Of a stretch of 64,000 nucleotides of DNA, positions 34,901 to 47,420 are shown in pieces. A program made the position numbers and the translations under genes. Every line of letters starts with the position of its first letter. The stretch's first letter is position 1. The notes beneath the pieces are model-generated. The model made no database searches. It saw only the letters and a list, made by a program, of their open reading frames with translations, and was not told the origin of the DNA. This DNA comes from Bigelowiella natans CCMP2755 (taxonomy: Eukaryota; Cercozoa; Chlorarachniophyceae): assembly GCA_000320545.1 (NCBI GenBank), contig ADNK01003479.1:22938-86937 (forward strand), written 5' to 3'.

Positions 34901-35856
34901 AATGATGATGATAATGATGATAATGATGACGATAATGATGATGATAATGTGTGATCAGACGTCCGAATCAAGAACATAAAACGATGACATCTTTCCATAA
35001 CAATTAGAGCATTAAACGACGACGACGACATCTTTCCATAACATACAGAACATAAAACGACCACGACGTCTTTCAGAAAACCAAACGTCGCAACAAATTT
35101 TACAATTTCAATTTTGAACGTAAGTATACATGAAAAGCTTTTGTCCGGTTATGTTTATAAATGTGTATGTGTGTGTGTGTATGTGTGTGTGTGTGTGTGT
35201 GTGTATGTGAAATAAATATTCCGTATCTAAAGTAATCAAATGAACCATATGACACTGATACTACTCGACACTTTGGAAAAGCTACTTTTACTCACACTCA
35301 AACGCACAAGAAGATCATCTCTACACATGATGAAGGGTACAAAACGCACTCACCATGTCGCTCTCCCGCACAAAACACCGCTGTACTCGCATCCTGCTTC
35401 GCCTATAACGAATGCGTTAATAAAGATAAGAAAACAATTAGTACTAGTATGATGATGTTGATGAATGACTACATCATCATACTATTTTAAGCACACAAAA
35501 AGCGTTAAAATCTCTTGTCGGTTTTAATAATATGGGAATAATCTGCTGTGATAAAGAATCCTCATCGTATTATTTTTTTAACTTTATTATTCTCATAAAT
35601 CCCTCATTGATTACCTGCAAGCTGGAGCATTTCCAGAAACACATCCATATCAACACCAGCGGATAAGAAGATGAAAGGTGTTCCCTGTACCAAACATGCC
35701 ATAACCACCACCACTATCATCATCATCATCATCATCATCATCAGTTACAACAGCTTTTCTTCACCATTTAATTAATGAGCTACGCTAGCACAACTGTTAC
35801 CAGTGGCAAACACTAATGACAAGGAATGATGGCTTGCCATTGACGACTATAATACG

Positions 35857-35892
<36 letters not shown>

Positions 35893-35959
35893 ATAAATAC
35901 ATACACCACCTTAGATGCGTCTGACATTGCTTTCATGTACCTGAAAATGAAAACCAAGG

Positions 35960-36006
<47 letters not shown>

Positions 36007-36557
36007 GCATATAAAGAGTAGTAGAGAACAACGAATCGTGGGGCGGAGGAGGTATTTGTAATAATAACAAATAAATGATAATTTTATTGCATTAAAATTG
36101 CGTTTTCTCATCTCTGAAATTGGAATTTTCTAAAGAGAGATCTAGGTATTACTACTATTACATCTCTGAAATTGGAATTTATTTTCTAAAGAGATCTAGG
36201 TATTATTATTATTACTACTACTACTACTACTACTACCCCTTTGCCTCATCGATATCATATGCATGATTATTCTTATTGTTTCTATTCTCTGCTGCCTTGA
36301 GCCCCTTCACAAACGAAGCCACTACAGGGAATTCCATCTTTAGAACGTCCGCACTATATTTATTAAGTAGTTATTATGATTAGCCTAAGAGAATACCATC
36401 GTATAGAAGAAAGACACACTATATTTATTAAGTAGTTATTATGATTAGCTCAAGAGAATACCATCGTATAGAGGACACATTAAACAACTACCCTCAATAT
36501 ACAATCAGCTACTACTACTAAGACTGCTGCTACTCTTACTACTACTACTACTACTAT

Positions 36558-36589
<32 letters not shown>

Positions 36590-36632
36590 TTCCTACTACT
36601 ACTGCTGCTGCTACTGCTTCTACGCTACTACA

Positions 36633-36669
<37 letters not shown>

Positions 36670-36792
36670 ACCAGTATTCTGGTTTGCTGAATTCCTTCAT
36701 TGCTGCTAAGACCATCTTTTGGTAGTAGTAATAACAGTATCATCAACCAGAACACTATTGTAATGAAGTAATCATCATATAATACAGTATTT

Positions 36793-36831
<39 letters not shown>

Positions 36832-37321
36832 AGAGCCTCAACTGGCACTCTCATATATATGATAAAATGACGCAGCAGAAGAGATAAATCCTCTTTCTTG
36901 TCAATGCTTTTGTCTGCTCATGCTCCTCCTCCTTCTCCCTCTCCCCCCTTCCTTTTCCTTCTCCTACCTGTGGTTTCCTTGTAGCCAATCCAATACTGTT
37001 TTTGGATACTGATTCGTCTAACGTCAACACCTATAGATATCAGTAGTAGTATATGTATACATGCATATATACACACGTACATACAGCTGCTCTTTTAGAA
37101 CTCAGATTGTCCCTTAAAAGAGAGATATATACTAAATGATACTAATACAGCGGAAATATGTAGAAATCATTCACCATACAGCTATCGTACTATGATCTGC
37201 ATTTCACCAAGTTCAGTAGTAGCGCTAAGAATACTACTATCACCGCTACTACTACTACTACTACTACTACTGCCACCTCAAGGAAAAATGGGACGCCCAC
37301 TGACAAACATTCCGCTCCAAC

Positions 37322-37369
<48 letters not shown>

Positions 37370-38211
37370 CATTTACTCATATATAGTATATAAGTGATAT
37401 ATCGAGGGGTATGTTTGCCAAAAGGAAAGGACAATGACTAAGTACCGACATAATCAATAATTAAATTATTGAATTAGTATATAACTGGTATCTGTGGTAG
37501 TGATTAATATCATTGTAGCAAGACTAGGTTACTATACTTCATTTGATAAGAAGAACACAAATGCTGTCATTCATGTCTCCCCCCCCCCCTTGCTACTGTA
37601 CTGGGAATTAATTTGTTTTGCTACTGTGACTAGTTGGGGTACTATTTTCAGTACTACTACTATTACTTCTACTAATACTATCACGTGAAGACAACTCTAC
37701 TACTACAACTACTACTACTGCTGCTGCTACTACTACTACTACAATGAAAAGCACCTTCCTCACAAAAGACTTAATACTGTCTTGTTTGGATTGTGGCCAT
37801 CGATAGTTAAAGTAAACAAGAAGCTTAACACCAGTACCCTACGACCGATTACTTACTCAGAAGAGAGCTGCATATGCAATGTCATATTTAAAATACAAAT
37901 ATACTACTACTACTACCACTACTACCACTACTACTACTACAAAGCAGTAGTAAAGGTAGTAGTAGTAGCACTACTAAAAAGCATGCAAAATGAGGTTTAT
38001 AATTATGATGATGATGATGATGATATACCCCTTCTCTCTCAATTCGAGCTACATCCCAGCCTTATAAGGATGATAATGGCGATTGTGGCCAAAGAAAATG
38101 GTTAAATAAGAATGTTTGTTAGTACGTGTGTGTATGTGTGTGTGTGTGTGTGTGTGTGTTTTGTGACACGTAGTACTCCTTTATATACAATGTATATAAT
38201 ATACATATAAC

Positions 38212-38243
<32 letters not shown>

Positions 38244-39176
38244 CAATTTATAAAAAAATGATAATACGGGTATTTTTATTGAGTAGACAGAAGGATGGGA
38301 AGGTGGTACATAGTAGTAGTACAACTACGATATATTGCCTTCGTGTAATATACGAAAAAAATAGGGTTCAATTTAATTCGATTAACATCAATCATAGAAC
38401 ATAACTCCTCAATACTAATACAACTACTACTGCTGCTGCTACTACTATAGCTACTTTGCTACACCAGGTGTGAGGGGAGGAGGTCCATCCTTTTTGCTTC
38501 CATTTTCATATGCAAGAAGCAAACCACATTTCTTGCCCGACGATATAAATTTCCTTCGATCAGTGTTAACATACAAAAAGTGAGAGTGCTTCTAGGAACA
38601 AAGGAGATGGAATAATATAGGAAGGATGGCTGCTGATAAAAAGGTAGAAATGATGTGCTTCTCATTCTTTGGTAATTATTTCAGTGGCAATTACATGATA
38701 CTGAAACGATTGCAATGATGCATAACGATCATTAAAATGACGAAAACGATGAGCAAAACGGTAATGGTGGAAAATAATGATGATGATGATGATGAAAGTA
38801 TTTATTGTTGGTGCTGATGGGCTGCTGTGACGAAGAACTTTTGTCAGAGAAAAGAGTAGAAATAGGAAGAAATATTCTTTCTCGGTATATGAATGGTTAC
38901 CATTCATTATTGTTGTGTCATTCTTTACATGTAAGAAATCTCACTCACCGTGCTTTCGTAGCATACTTCAAATCCAGTAGAAAGGCGGAAGATGGAATCG
39001 ACAAATACCTGTTTCCACATAATTAAGGATCGCTTTGTAAATACCATGATGAGATGATAGAGGTAGTGAAAGGAAGATATTCGGAGAGCAGCTTCAATAT
39101 TTTGTAATGAAAATATAGTTTCTACTCAAAATGGTTGTTGCCGTTTTGTTTCAAAACCATTAATAATTTAAAATAT

Positions 39177-39211
<35 letters not shown>

Positions 39212-39223
39212 CAATACATGTAA

Positions 39224-39263
<40 letters not shown>

Positions 39264-39973
39264 AATATATATATTTACACGTGTATTGATGTGTATGTGT
39301 ATGTGTGTGTGTGTATGTGTGTGTGTGTGTGTGTGTGCGTGTATTATAAAATGTATTTTTTAGAGAGAACTTGGTTATAATCAATTTAAAGGTTTCAACG
39401 TCTTGATCGCTAAATTTGCGTCCACCTGCTGCCTGCTTGTTCCAAATATGATGATTTTAGGGTTAAAATTTATGAGGGGGCTATGGTGCAAACTCAGGGA
39501 ATCATTGTCATGTTTTAGTTGAAGTATATGGAAAGGAGGAGGATGGGAAGAAGAAGGAGAGGAAGAGAAAGAGACAATAGTAGCACTGATTGGTCCCCCA
39601 CATTCTGATAAATCAACACCTGAAGCTTTTTTGTTAGACTACTACGAGCGTCCAGTGCTGTGGCAACAATAATATCGTACATAGGCTACATAATAACAAA
39701 CAAGTATCATCGATCATCATCCTAAGTGCACGATCGCATCCGTCTCATCATCCTAAATGCACGAGCCCATCCTCACCAGCAGGCAGCTAGAGAGATACTT
39801 CGCCTTCTTTTCTTTTATCTTCATATCTACAAGGTTTGCATTAAAGTCAATACAATTAAGGAAGCAAATCTAGTAATTTTGCTATATTTCGATTGAAGGT
39901 TGAAAGCAGCAGCAGCAGCAGCAGCAATTGGAGCGGCAGCAGGAGGACCTTCTGCAGATTGATAGGACTCCAT
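34414..39973 (-). CDS. lacD-like: Class I tagatose 1,6-bisphosphate aldolase (LacD-type), 381 aa, 16 exons
   Basis: The family cleaves tagatose (and other ketohexose) 1,6-bisphosphates to DHAP and glyceraldehyde 3-phosphate by a Schiff base. Sixteen exons join in exact phase: 39854-39973, 39620-39685, 39371-39432, 38949-39008, 38465-38553, 38029-38060, 37755-37838, 37277-37321, 36968-37030, 36672-36715, 36237-36353, 35910-35940, 35615-35684, 35354-35402, 34741-34780 and 34414-34588. LacD landmarks appear in order: IIVATALDARSSLTKKL, SIPSSAFLLDLKYA, KCGLLLAYENG, WDVARIEREG, GVKLLVYFNYRWP, GAECLSVGVPFFLE, AAMKEFSKPEYCADVLKMEF (Lys of VLKMEFP at the Schiff-base position), GTPFIFLSAGVDMDVFLEM, YSGVLCGRATWKGAIDVYAK and LEEWVKHEGCKNLEKL. 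The head has an Ala-rich stretch, and the basic tail (about 25 residues) is not part of the family. Total length exceeds bacterial LacD (about 325-330) by these ends. Start: first ATG of the open 5' exon; a longer head from 40048 is possible. Confidence 0.92.
35858..36002. repeat. (GCT)n and (TA)n microsatellites in aldolase introns
   Basis: GCT/TGC run at about 35859-35893 and TA run at about 35962-36001, on either side of the 31-nt exon 35910-35940. Confidence 0.95.
36110..36480. repeat. Two independent tandem duplications in aldolase introns
   Basis: CATCTCTGAAATTGGAATTT with AAAGAGATCTAGGTATTA is duplicated at about 36109-36198. The roughly 64-bp ACACTATATTTATTAAGTAG ... ATACCATCGTATAGA unit is duplicated at about 36350-36475. 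The second unit begins right at the acceptor of the 36237-36353 exon, so an intact extra acceptor-like sequence exists further upstream. Confidence 0.85.
36505..36830. repeat. Long (ACT)n/(CTG)n and (GT)n tracts
   Basis: Interrupted ACT repeats fill about 36508-36668, directly against the donor of the 36672-36715 exon (on the minus strand gtaagtagtag). A GT run lies at about 36796-36830. Confidence 0.95.
37240..38235. repeat. Further intronic microsatellites of the aldolase gene
   Basis: (CTA)n at about 37248-37270 touches a donor, (TA)n lies at 37325-37361, ACT/CTA runs at 37655-37742 and 37901-37940, GAT at 38008-38023, GT at about 38127-38160 and TA at 38213-38238. There is no other content. 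Confidence 0.85.
39179..39345. repeat. (CA)n-(TA)n-(GT)n compound microsatellites
   Basis: CA at about 39181-39210, TA at 39229-39260 and GT-rich tract at 39296-39341, within one aldolase intron. Confidence 0.95.
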
Positions 39974-40642
39974 CGTCGACGTGGTTATTGTGGCTGAGTG
40001 ACGTTCCTTCCTGATGCAGTCAAATTCATGCAAATTATCATGTCGCAATATATAATCTTCCTGTGTTCACCAATAAATCTTGCTAAAAGATTGCGGTAAA
40101 CCGCATTGTTGTAGGACGGAATACTCGCATAAAATGTTTGTCGTACATACATGTTCCCCTATAATAATAATCGATAATAAACAAAATACCGGTAATAGAG
40201 TCCACAATATCCATCTGGTTTCATAGGTAATTTTCCCAATACGACATGGATTCGATCACTTACCGAGCGTAACGACAGTGCTGGCGTAAATAAAACAAGA
40301 AAAGAATTGTAATCATTGTTTACGACATCAATTTTGGAAACATTTACTGCATGAAACGGTAACTGATTGCAACGCTATTTTTTCCAGCTCCATGCCCTAT
40401 CCTTGTCCACTCTGAAGGTACAATAATCATTCAACGGCAATCTTTTAGAGGGAGCATGATGTTGCCACATTCGCATATTAAAGGGGAAAACAACGTACGA
40501 CTGAAACTTTTGAATGAATAGAGATTTTTTTGTAGTGGTACGCAAAGAAATAAGTCTCATCGTTCTACTCTTTCCATACTCTTTGTGCGTTACATACATA
40601 GGGCTATTATTCGACTACTTGACTACTGAGCAGCCGGCCCTA

Positions 40643-43141
40643 ATGAGCGTCTCTTTTGCGGACCAGAGACGTTTTAACGTAAGGTTGGATGGAGAACGTT
40701 GGGCGGATCGTTCTGAAAATTTTGATACCAAAATAAACGGTGCCAACACTGAGCAGCCTGAAACAGGGGGGAGTGTTACACAGCAGCGGAAAGCAACTGC
40801 AGGATCATCCTCTGAAGATCAGAGCACTTCCTCATCTTCATCTCAAAACAATATTTCACTAAAGGCTGCAACTACAGCAGCAGCCCAGCATGGAATCCGA
40901 GAAGTAATCGAACGTGACCGCCATGAAAGGAATGGCGGTGTAAATGTTAAATTTGAGACGGTATGGCATGTACCCAACTGTCTATCAGAGAAGCTCAAAG
41001 CAATCCAAAACCTCTCTCTTGGAGATCATGGCGAGTAAGTCAGTAGTGTGAATAATTATCGTAAGCAATTAAATTTAAATGCAGAGCCAGAAAATGAAGA
41101 GATACAAATTATGAACTCATAAGAGTCAATACCATGGGACCAAACTCGATGGTAAAAAATCTGGTGGATTGATCTGATTTAGTTATGGTGGTATTATTTC
41201 TTCATAGTTCTTCATTAAAGTAGTAATTATAGATTCGGTCTTATTTAATATACATATCATTCTTCCACCTCTATCAGGTACAAAGGATCCTCCTATCTTG
41301 AATATTTACCTCGCGATAACTTTAACGGCAAGAAGGAATTCGAGGGGAAAATGAAAACGTACTTTCGCCCCACGAGTACTGACACGCTGAAGAAGAAGCA
41401 AGGTGTTGATAAATACGGCATGTTTGGTCCTGCAGCAACGAAAGAAGACACGTCTCCTCTAAAGAGCGACAAGCCAAGGTTTGTTAATTACGTTCACCAC
41501 GATCGAGGGCATGAAATGCGAACAAAAGCTTTGAGGAATAACTCAACCGGTCGTACCCCATATGTGGACGGGGGAATGCTGTCTTGGAATCCACGAAGCG
41601 ACATGAAACCACCTGCGGACAAGCCGCGCTGGATATACCACATGCATATGCCAGACAAAATGCATACAATAGGGGACAATAATCGAATATCGACTATTTG
41701 CACCGACGAACGTAGAGCTCGTGATAAGGCGAAGCAAGAGCACAAGGGTCCATCGACTAAAGCATTTTACAAGGGAATGAGGCCGTTCACTCAAGATGAA
41801 GAAGATAGCTACAGACAAATACACGAGAAATTACTGTCGCTCAAAATGATGAAGATGGGAGCAATAAGTAAAATAAATAAGGATAAAGCCCACCTTCAAT
41901 ATCAAAAATCGTTACATAGACAAAGAGGTCAGAAGATGAAACAGCATCGAACGGCAGAAAAAAATACTAAAAAGGAGCGTTCCCTCAAGTGGTACTCCTC
42001 GGAAAATAGCAGTAGTAGCTCAGAGGTGGATGATAGCGATGCAATAAACAATACCAGGCAGCATGAAATTCGTCATCGTGAAAACAACAGTACCGCTACT
42101 ACAACGAGGAAGATTCTTGATTCACAGCAAGTTCAACCTACTGATGATAATCGTACTCTAGTGACTGCTTCTGAGGAGTCAGAGCCTATAGAAACAGGAG
42201 GTATGGGAATACAGAGATTAGCCAGAAAGGAGCGTGGATGCTACAGTGCGCGACCAGCATTATCAGGGAGGATGAAAATAAGTATGAAAAAATCGAGCAT
42301 AGCTCGCCCAAAGACTGCCTGGCAAACCAGTGGACGCACAGAACGCTCCCACAGTCAACGAACAACACCACACCTAAGGACAAGTCGGTCGTTTACTTTC
42401 AAGAAAAGTGATGCCATACCTGGTTTGTCATTGAGCAGTAACAGTCGCATTGTGTACCGTGATCCAGAGACAGTAAGAGAAGAGATACGAGCTGCGTTTC
42501 AAACACCAAAGAGCGAGTCGTCGAAAAACAAGGTGAAGGCACCCACTACTACTCGTTCCAGACGAGTGGTGAATTCGGCAAGTCCCAATTACCATGGTAG
42601 TAATACAGGACGCTCCAAGAAGAGAGGCAATGGTAGCAAAAAGAAGAAAAAGAACAGTGGGAAAGTAATAGCAGCAAGTGGGCATATGACTCATGGAAAC
42701 GAAACCACGCGGAGTGATGCAGTAGATTTTAAGGTAGAGATTGAAGTTCTTGAGTCTTCTCGGCGAACACCATTTTATATCTCTAGTGGGAGGAAGAAAA
42801 AAGCAAACTATATGCAACCCTCACTGAGTGTAAAAAATGGTAGTAGCAGTAATCGCGTCCACGGTAGTAACGGAAACCGTAGTCAAAGATCTTCTTTTGC
42901 ACCATTTGTACTCGACGACTCCTCATTATCACTTCGAGCAAAGGGTACAAGTGCTAAAATTGGAATAACCATACCGAAAAGCGGCCGAAAAGGGCCAGGA
43001 GAGCCTACAGCATCGCTGTCATCATATCGGTTGAACTCGGGTGCGATTTCTGCCAGGCCTTCGAAAAAGTTGTGGCACTCTACGCAATCAAGCTCAACCA
43101 ACAAGTCCTTGACATTCAGGAAAAGAACGAATAAAGCTTAG
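40643..43141 (+). CDS. Large basic Ser/Arg/Lys-rich protein, 751 aa, two exons
   Basis: Exons 40643-41034 and 41278-43141 join in phase (donor gtaagt, acceptor ctatcag). The N-terminal 250 residues look structured: MSVSFADQRRFNVRLDGERW, VWHVPNCLSEKLKAIQNLSL, SSYLEYLPRDNFNGKKEFEG, TYFRPTSTDTLKKKQGVDKY, DKPRFVNYVHHDRGHEMRTK, DKPRWIYHMHMPDKMH. A charged helix follows (DEEDSYRQIHEKLLSLKMMK). The rest is disordered and basic, rich in Ser, Arg, Lys and Asn, with short ARP/SARP motifs (CYSARPALSGR, SIARPKTAWQ, ISARPSKKLW) of the kind common in microtubule- and flagellum-associated proteins. There are no membrane segments. I know no family for the N-terminal region. The start ATG at 40643 is the first good Met, and the frame is open about 40 codons further upstream. 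Confidence 0.75.
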
Positions 43142-44424
43142 TGAAGATCTAAAGATGTTTGTAGGGTAGTGGATATGTTCCCATGTTCATGATTCATCAC
43201 ACTCATTATTCCACGCATGAACCAGAAAATGACTGACGTGCCGCAACCTGCGATAGCATCAAGGCTGAAACGCTTTTCACCATTTTCGCGGTTTCTATAT
43301 CAGTTAGGTTAATATACACATGTTCGCCTATTGCTGTCACGTAGATACCTGGCACCGCGGCGCGCGGCTGCTGCACGCGCACAACGTAACACATATGTAT
43401 TGACGTGCAGCTCCACATATATGCATGGACATAGCATGTCTCGCTCTTGTGCGTGTACACCGTCAAGCACATGAGTAGCGTGGTACTGTGCGCAGAAATG
43501 AAAGATCACATCTAGACATGCACGTACTAGTGCACATGAAAAGACACACGTAAAGGCATTGCTACATTGCGCATGGTGCATGTGTGTACGACAGCGGGCG
43601 AAATTTTGGTGTTTTATTTTGGTGATGCTGTTTTGGCATGGGCCGCGCATGGAAAGTGCTCGATCAGTTTTGGAGATTTTTTATGTGTAACTGAGTGTGC
43701 AGCGTGAAGACTAGCTTGGTTGCTCGGCGGCTGCTTCGAAACCAAAAATTATTTTAGGCGTGAGGCTTCTGGGATATTATTCACAATCTTCAATCAGAAT
43801 AGGAAAACCTTCAACCCAAAGCTGATTTGCTAAGATGAATTTATAGAAATTTGTCATAGGGACATATATGTCCATATACGTGTACGCGTAAGGAACACAT
43901 GTACCCATGCACACCACATGTACCTAAAAAGCACACATGCTCTGTTCACATCCACACATGCACCAAACAAGCCACTACACATGTACCATGGTACACGCTG
44001 GATGCATGCATGCACACATGTGAGCACTATTAGCTGGCACATGTGTAGCTATGGGTACATGTGAAGTATGCGATGTACACATGTCGTAGACGGCTACACG
44101 TATAGGGACATATATGTCCATACATATTGTCTTAAGCGTTGCTTACGCGAATGGGTTACGGTATGATAATTATGGTGCATGAGCTAATTTTTTTTTTGCA
44201 TGTAGACTGTGCACAAACACGGCCGTGTGCATTTCCAACATCCATGTACATGATGTGTGCATGTGCACATAGTCTGCGTGTAGCAATACGATGCGAGTAT
44301 ATGCGCAAGCTCTCACAAGTATCGGCCCATAGCATCAACACAATCTGTACGCTCCCAGTATCAGTCAATGTGGGTTGGAAAACTTGAATGCATGTACATA
44401 GCATGTAACTGGTCACCGGCCGCT
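43142..44424. other. Gene-poor island 5, palindrome-rich
   Basis: After the stop the sequence becomes GTGCATG/ACATGTAC-rich with no microsatellites. The self-complementary word GGGACATATATGTCC occurs at both 43859-43873 and 44104-44118, bracketing about 230 bp dense in ACATGT and GTACAC palindromes. CACATCTAGACATGCAC (about 43507) recurs as its reverse complement at about 54461 in island 7. Short frames here (43309-43650, 43854-44042, 44139-44387) have no coding features. Confidence 0.55.
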
Positions 44425-44729
44425 TTATCGACGTCGCCGTTGCTGATTGTATAATGCTGCTTTGTGAATCCGAATGGGAAGTGGAGTGATGAGCCAATCC
44501 TCTTGCACAGTTCTGTTTAACATTCCAGCTCGTAGCATAAACTTGTATAGTTTCACTCTATCTTTTCCCGCTATCCTTTCTGGCTGCAGCCCAAGTGATT
44601 CTACTTTTTCTTCAAATTCTTCTGCAGCAGAGAGACCCCATTCTTCCTTCTTCTGCGGGTTATATATAATTCGGAAATCATTAACGAAAAACCCTTTAGT
44701 ATTCCCTCTTTCCTTCTTCCCTTCATCTC

Positions 44730-44769
<40 letters not shown>

Positions 44770-45596
44770 ACCCTCACTCAATCGCCCTTTCTCCTGTGAC
44801 ACCCACCCTCACTACTACACGCTCTACTAACCAATTGGTGTACCTTGAGCAGAGCTTGATGGGCTTCCTTTGGTGTTGGGTACAATCCTGTTCGTTCGAT
44901 TGTCACTCTTCCCCTTGTACTAGCTCCTCCTCCTCTCCGAAGTGGACCTGTACAACCGCCCCCACTCCAGTATTTAAACATGCCGAACCATCCTTCTCTT
45001 GCGTGACTCCAAAATACATTATGATAGCCAGAGGAAGGAGGAGGAGGCGCTGGTAGTCCCACCTGAGTCTTCTTTTTTCGCTCGTAATGTGAGTTCTTAA
45101 ACAGGACATCTCCAAAAAAACTCTGAGGAAGATTGTCATCGTCATATGATTTCTTGCTCGTTGATGTATTTGATGACTTCTGTTGCTGCTGTAACTTGAG
45201 CTTCTTGCCCTGGGCTCCTTTGTAGTAGTAGAAATTCGGCCATTTCCCCCATGAAGAGTTTTTTGCCTTCTCGATTCTCCATTTCTTTAGTAGATCTGTT
45301 TGATCAAGAAATCTAAGGGAATATCTCCCCTTCTTGCTGCGAAGAATATTTGTCCATCGAGTTCCAAACTGACAATCAAGTATGTGACAGCATTATGAAC
45401 GATACAACAGGGTTGTAAGAAATAGTTTATAGCATTATCGGTCATAAAAACAGTAGAAGGATGCTCGCGCTGGGGTCTTTTCGTCGTCGTTCGAATCAAA
45501 CAAAAAATAAAGGGAGGCTTCCCATACAACCGATTTTACACATAGAATTCAATGTGTGCCTTGATCACAGTCCATTTTAGTTTTAAACTACTCGAT

Positions 45597-45637
<41 letters not shown>

Positions 45638-46524
45638 AGCCCACCTTTCTCAACCCATACTCAAATGCAACCCACATGTCCTTTGTCCACCCATCCTTGT
45701 CCTATGTATGCAGTAGTCAGAATATGTGATTTACTTCTTCGGCTCCTCCAATTCTTCCCCACAACTACGACTTTTGCACCTGTTCTATTTCCTCTGGAAG
45801 GTAATATGGTCTTATATCAGGGTCATCATCCACATTGAGGTAGCTTGGGAAAGGCTCCTCAGAATCCTCTGAAACAATGTCGTAATAATAATAATAATAA
45901 TAAATAATAATAATAATGTGCTTTTTAGGCAGCAGCGGTTCATGTACAACATTTACTCTACATCTATGTAGTACTGACATGTAACTAGCTGAAGAATGTG
46001 TCAGAAGAAGGCAATAGGGGTTATGATGAACACTCGCTACCATCATATTGCTCTTTGATAAGGCGATTTTCTTCTTCGCTTTCCTGGTCCCTCTGAGCTT
46101 TTGCAATCCTGTCAGCCTCCATTTGCGCCGGCGTAACATCGTCGATGTAAGCCCCATTTTCTCTCATCAATTTTTCCTCTAATTCTACTTTGTCCCACCA
46201 TCCTGTATAATCATTGTCAGAGTAGTCCTCAGGATACAGCGGTAGTTTTTTCCTTCCCCCTCGTAGTGATTGCCACCTCAAAGTAGAACCCCGTTTATGC
46301 TGTTGTTGTTGCTGTTGCTGATTCTCTAGAGAAAGAAGTGCACCAAATAGCCCGATATCCGCGGCCCTTTTCGCACCATCACCACCAACAACAACACCAT
46401 ACTCTTTCTCCAGAAGCGGGTAGTAGTAGGCGCTATTTGAAAGTTGGCCACAACTGCTAGGCATCGAGAAGTAAAAACAAACTGAAGATAGTAGCACCAG
46501 AGCTATAGGGTATTGTCTGTTCAT
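44425..46524 (-). CDS. Myb/SANT telobox-like DNA-binding protein with N-terminal signal-peptide-like segment, 460 aa
   Basis: Five exons join exactly: 46041-46524, 45780-45868, 45645-45701, 44844-45368 and 44425-44652 (TAA). The N-terminus MNRQYPIALVLLSSVCFYFS...SSCG has the features of a secretory signal peptide. An acidic middle follows (EQYDEDSEEPFPSY, PEEIEQ). Residues about 190-260 carry a Myb-like domain: DGWTKDMWVAFEYGLRKFGT, RWTNILRSKKGRYSLRF, then LDQTDLLKKWRIEK. Three regularly spaced Trp/Phe and a TDLLKKWR segment in third-helix position resemble the telobox VDLKDKWR of TRF-type telomeric Myb proteins. Later sequence is basic and Gly-rich (GPLRRGGGASTRGRVTIERT) with GLSAAEEFEEKVESLGLQPE and a C-terminus ending in Arg repeats. 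A signal peptide on a DNA-binding protein is odd and would suit targeting through the secretory route to a complex plastid or nucleomorph, or a mis-assigned start. An upstream Met at 46572 is also in frame. Confidence 0.75.
45600..45915. repeat. (TA)n and (AAT)n microsatellites
   Basis: TA run at about 45602-45632 and AAT/ATA run at about 45885-45917, both in introns of the Myb-like gene. Confidence 0.9.
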
Positions 46525-47420
46525 ATCACATAACACATTTAGAACGATTCTACGACTTAAGAAGCTGCACAAACACGAAAGTCAATACCCTCCAATATCC
46601 GCACATATTGTACCTACCTAATGCCATTGTAGATCATAGTGTTCATTTGCATTTCGGAGCCATCCACCATATGGCTGCGAAGCCTATTACTACACGGAGT
46701 TGGTCCAAGTAAGTCACTAGAACAGCACCCACGCGCCATCTGCGGACATGATGAGAGACATCTCACACGAGTTGTAGATCTATGTCTTGTTGTTCGATTT
46801 GTTGTTGTTGTTGTTGTTGTTTATACCATCAACAGAAATTATTTAGTACCGATACTACCTAAAGTCATTAACCATTTCTCTAAACTAGCAATGTCCGTTA
46901 TGAGACAACATCCACTATGAAAATCACTTCGGTGAAATAACATAGCTGGGAAGTCAAGGGCGCGAATAGAATAACTAACATCCACTATGAAAATCACTTC
47001 GGTGTAACAACATGGCTGGGAAGTCAAGGGCGCGCGAACAGAATGATTCATAGGAAACCCCTTTAATAATCTTAGTTTTTTTTCAGTCTTAAAGTCTAGA
47101 AATAATTCATGGAAATTATTCCCAGAATTTGTAAACTTCGCAATATATCCTGGATATCCGTTATGAGACAACATCTTATAAAAATCACAACTACTACTAC
47201 TACAACTACAACAAATACAACAACTACATGCGACTAGAACAGCCAGACCTGACTAACCAACAGCTGCTAAAAAAGATATCCCCCTCCCGACACAGCGAAA
47301 TACGTCATTAACAGAACGGTGTGGTGGCCTAATTTCGAAGCGTAGTCCTAATGTGTAGCAATATGTTCATGCAATATATTGCTACATGTTTGATTCGTGC
47401 ACGTACATACCATAGCCACG
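46525..47420. other. Intergenic region containing the dispersed repeat
   Basis: No convincing exon was seen. A (GTT)n run lies at about 46800-46821, and the repeat element described separately occupies 46896-47175. The divergent genes on either side (minus to the left, plus to the right) mean that both promoters are probably here. Confidence 0.4.
46896..47175. repeat. 70-bp tandem repeat, two full copies plus a fragment; related to 6786-6838
   Basis: Copies 46908-46977 and 46978-47047 each run from ACATCCACTATGAAAATCAC through GGCTGGGAAGTCAAGGGCGC to GAATAACT or GAATGATT. The left flank CCGTTATGAGACAACAT recurs at about 47158-47174, followed by AAAATCAC, which marks a third partial copy. The GGGAAGTCAAGGGCGCG core is the reverse complement of the segment at 6786-6838. 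Confidence 0.85.
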
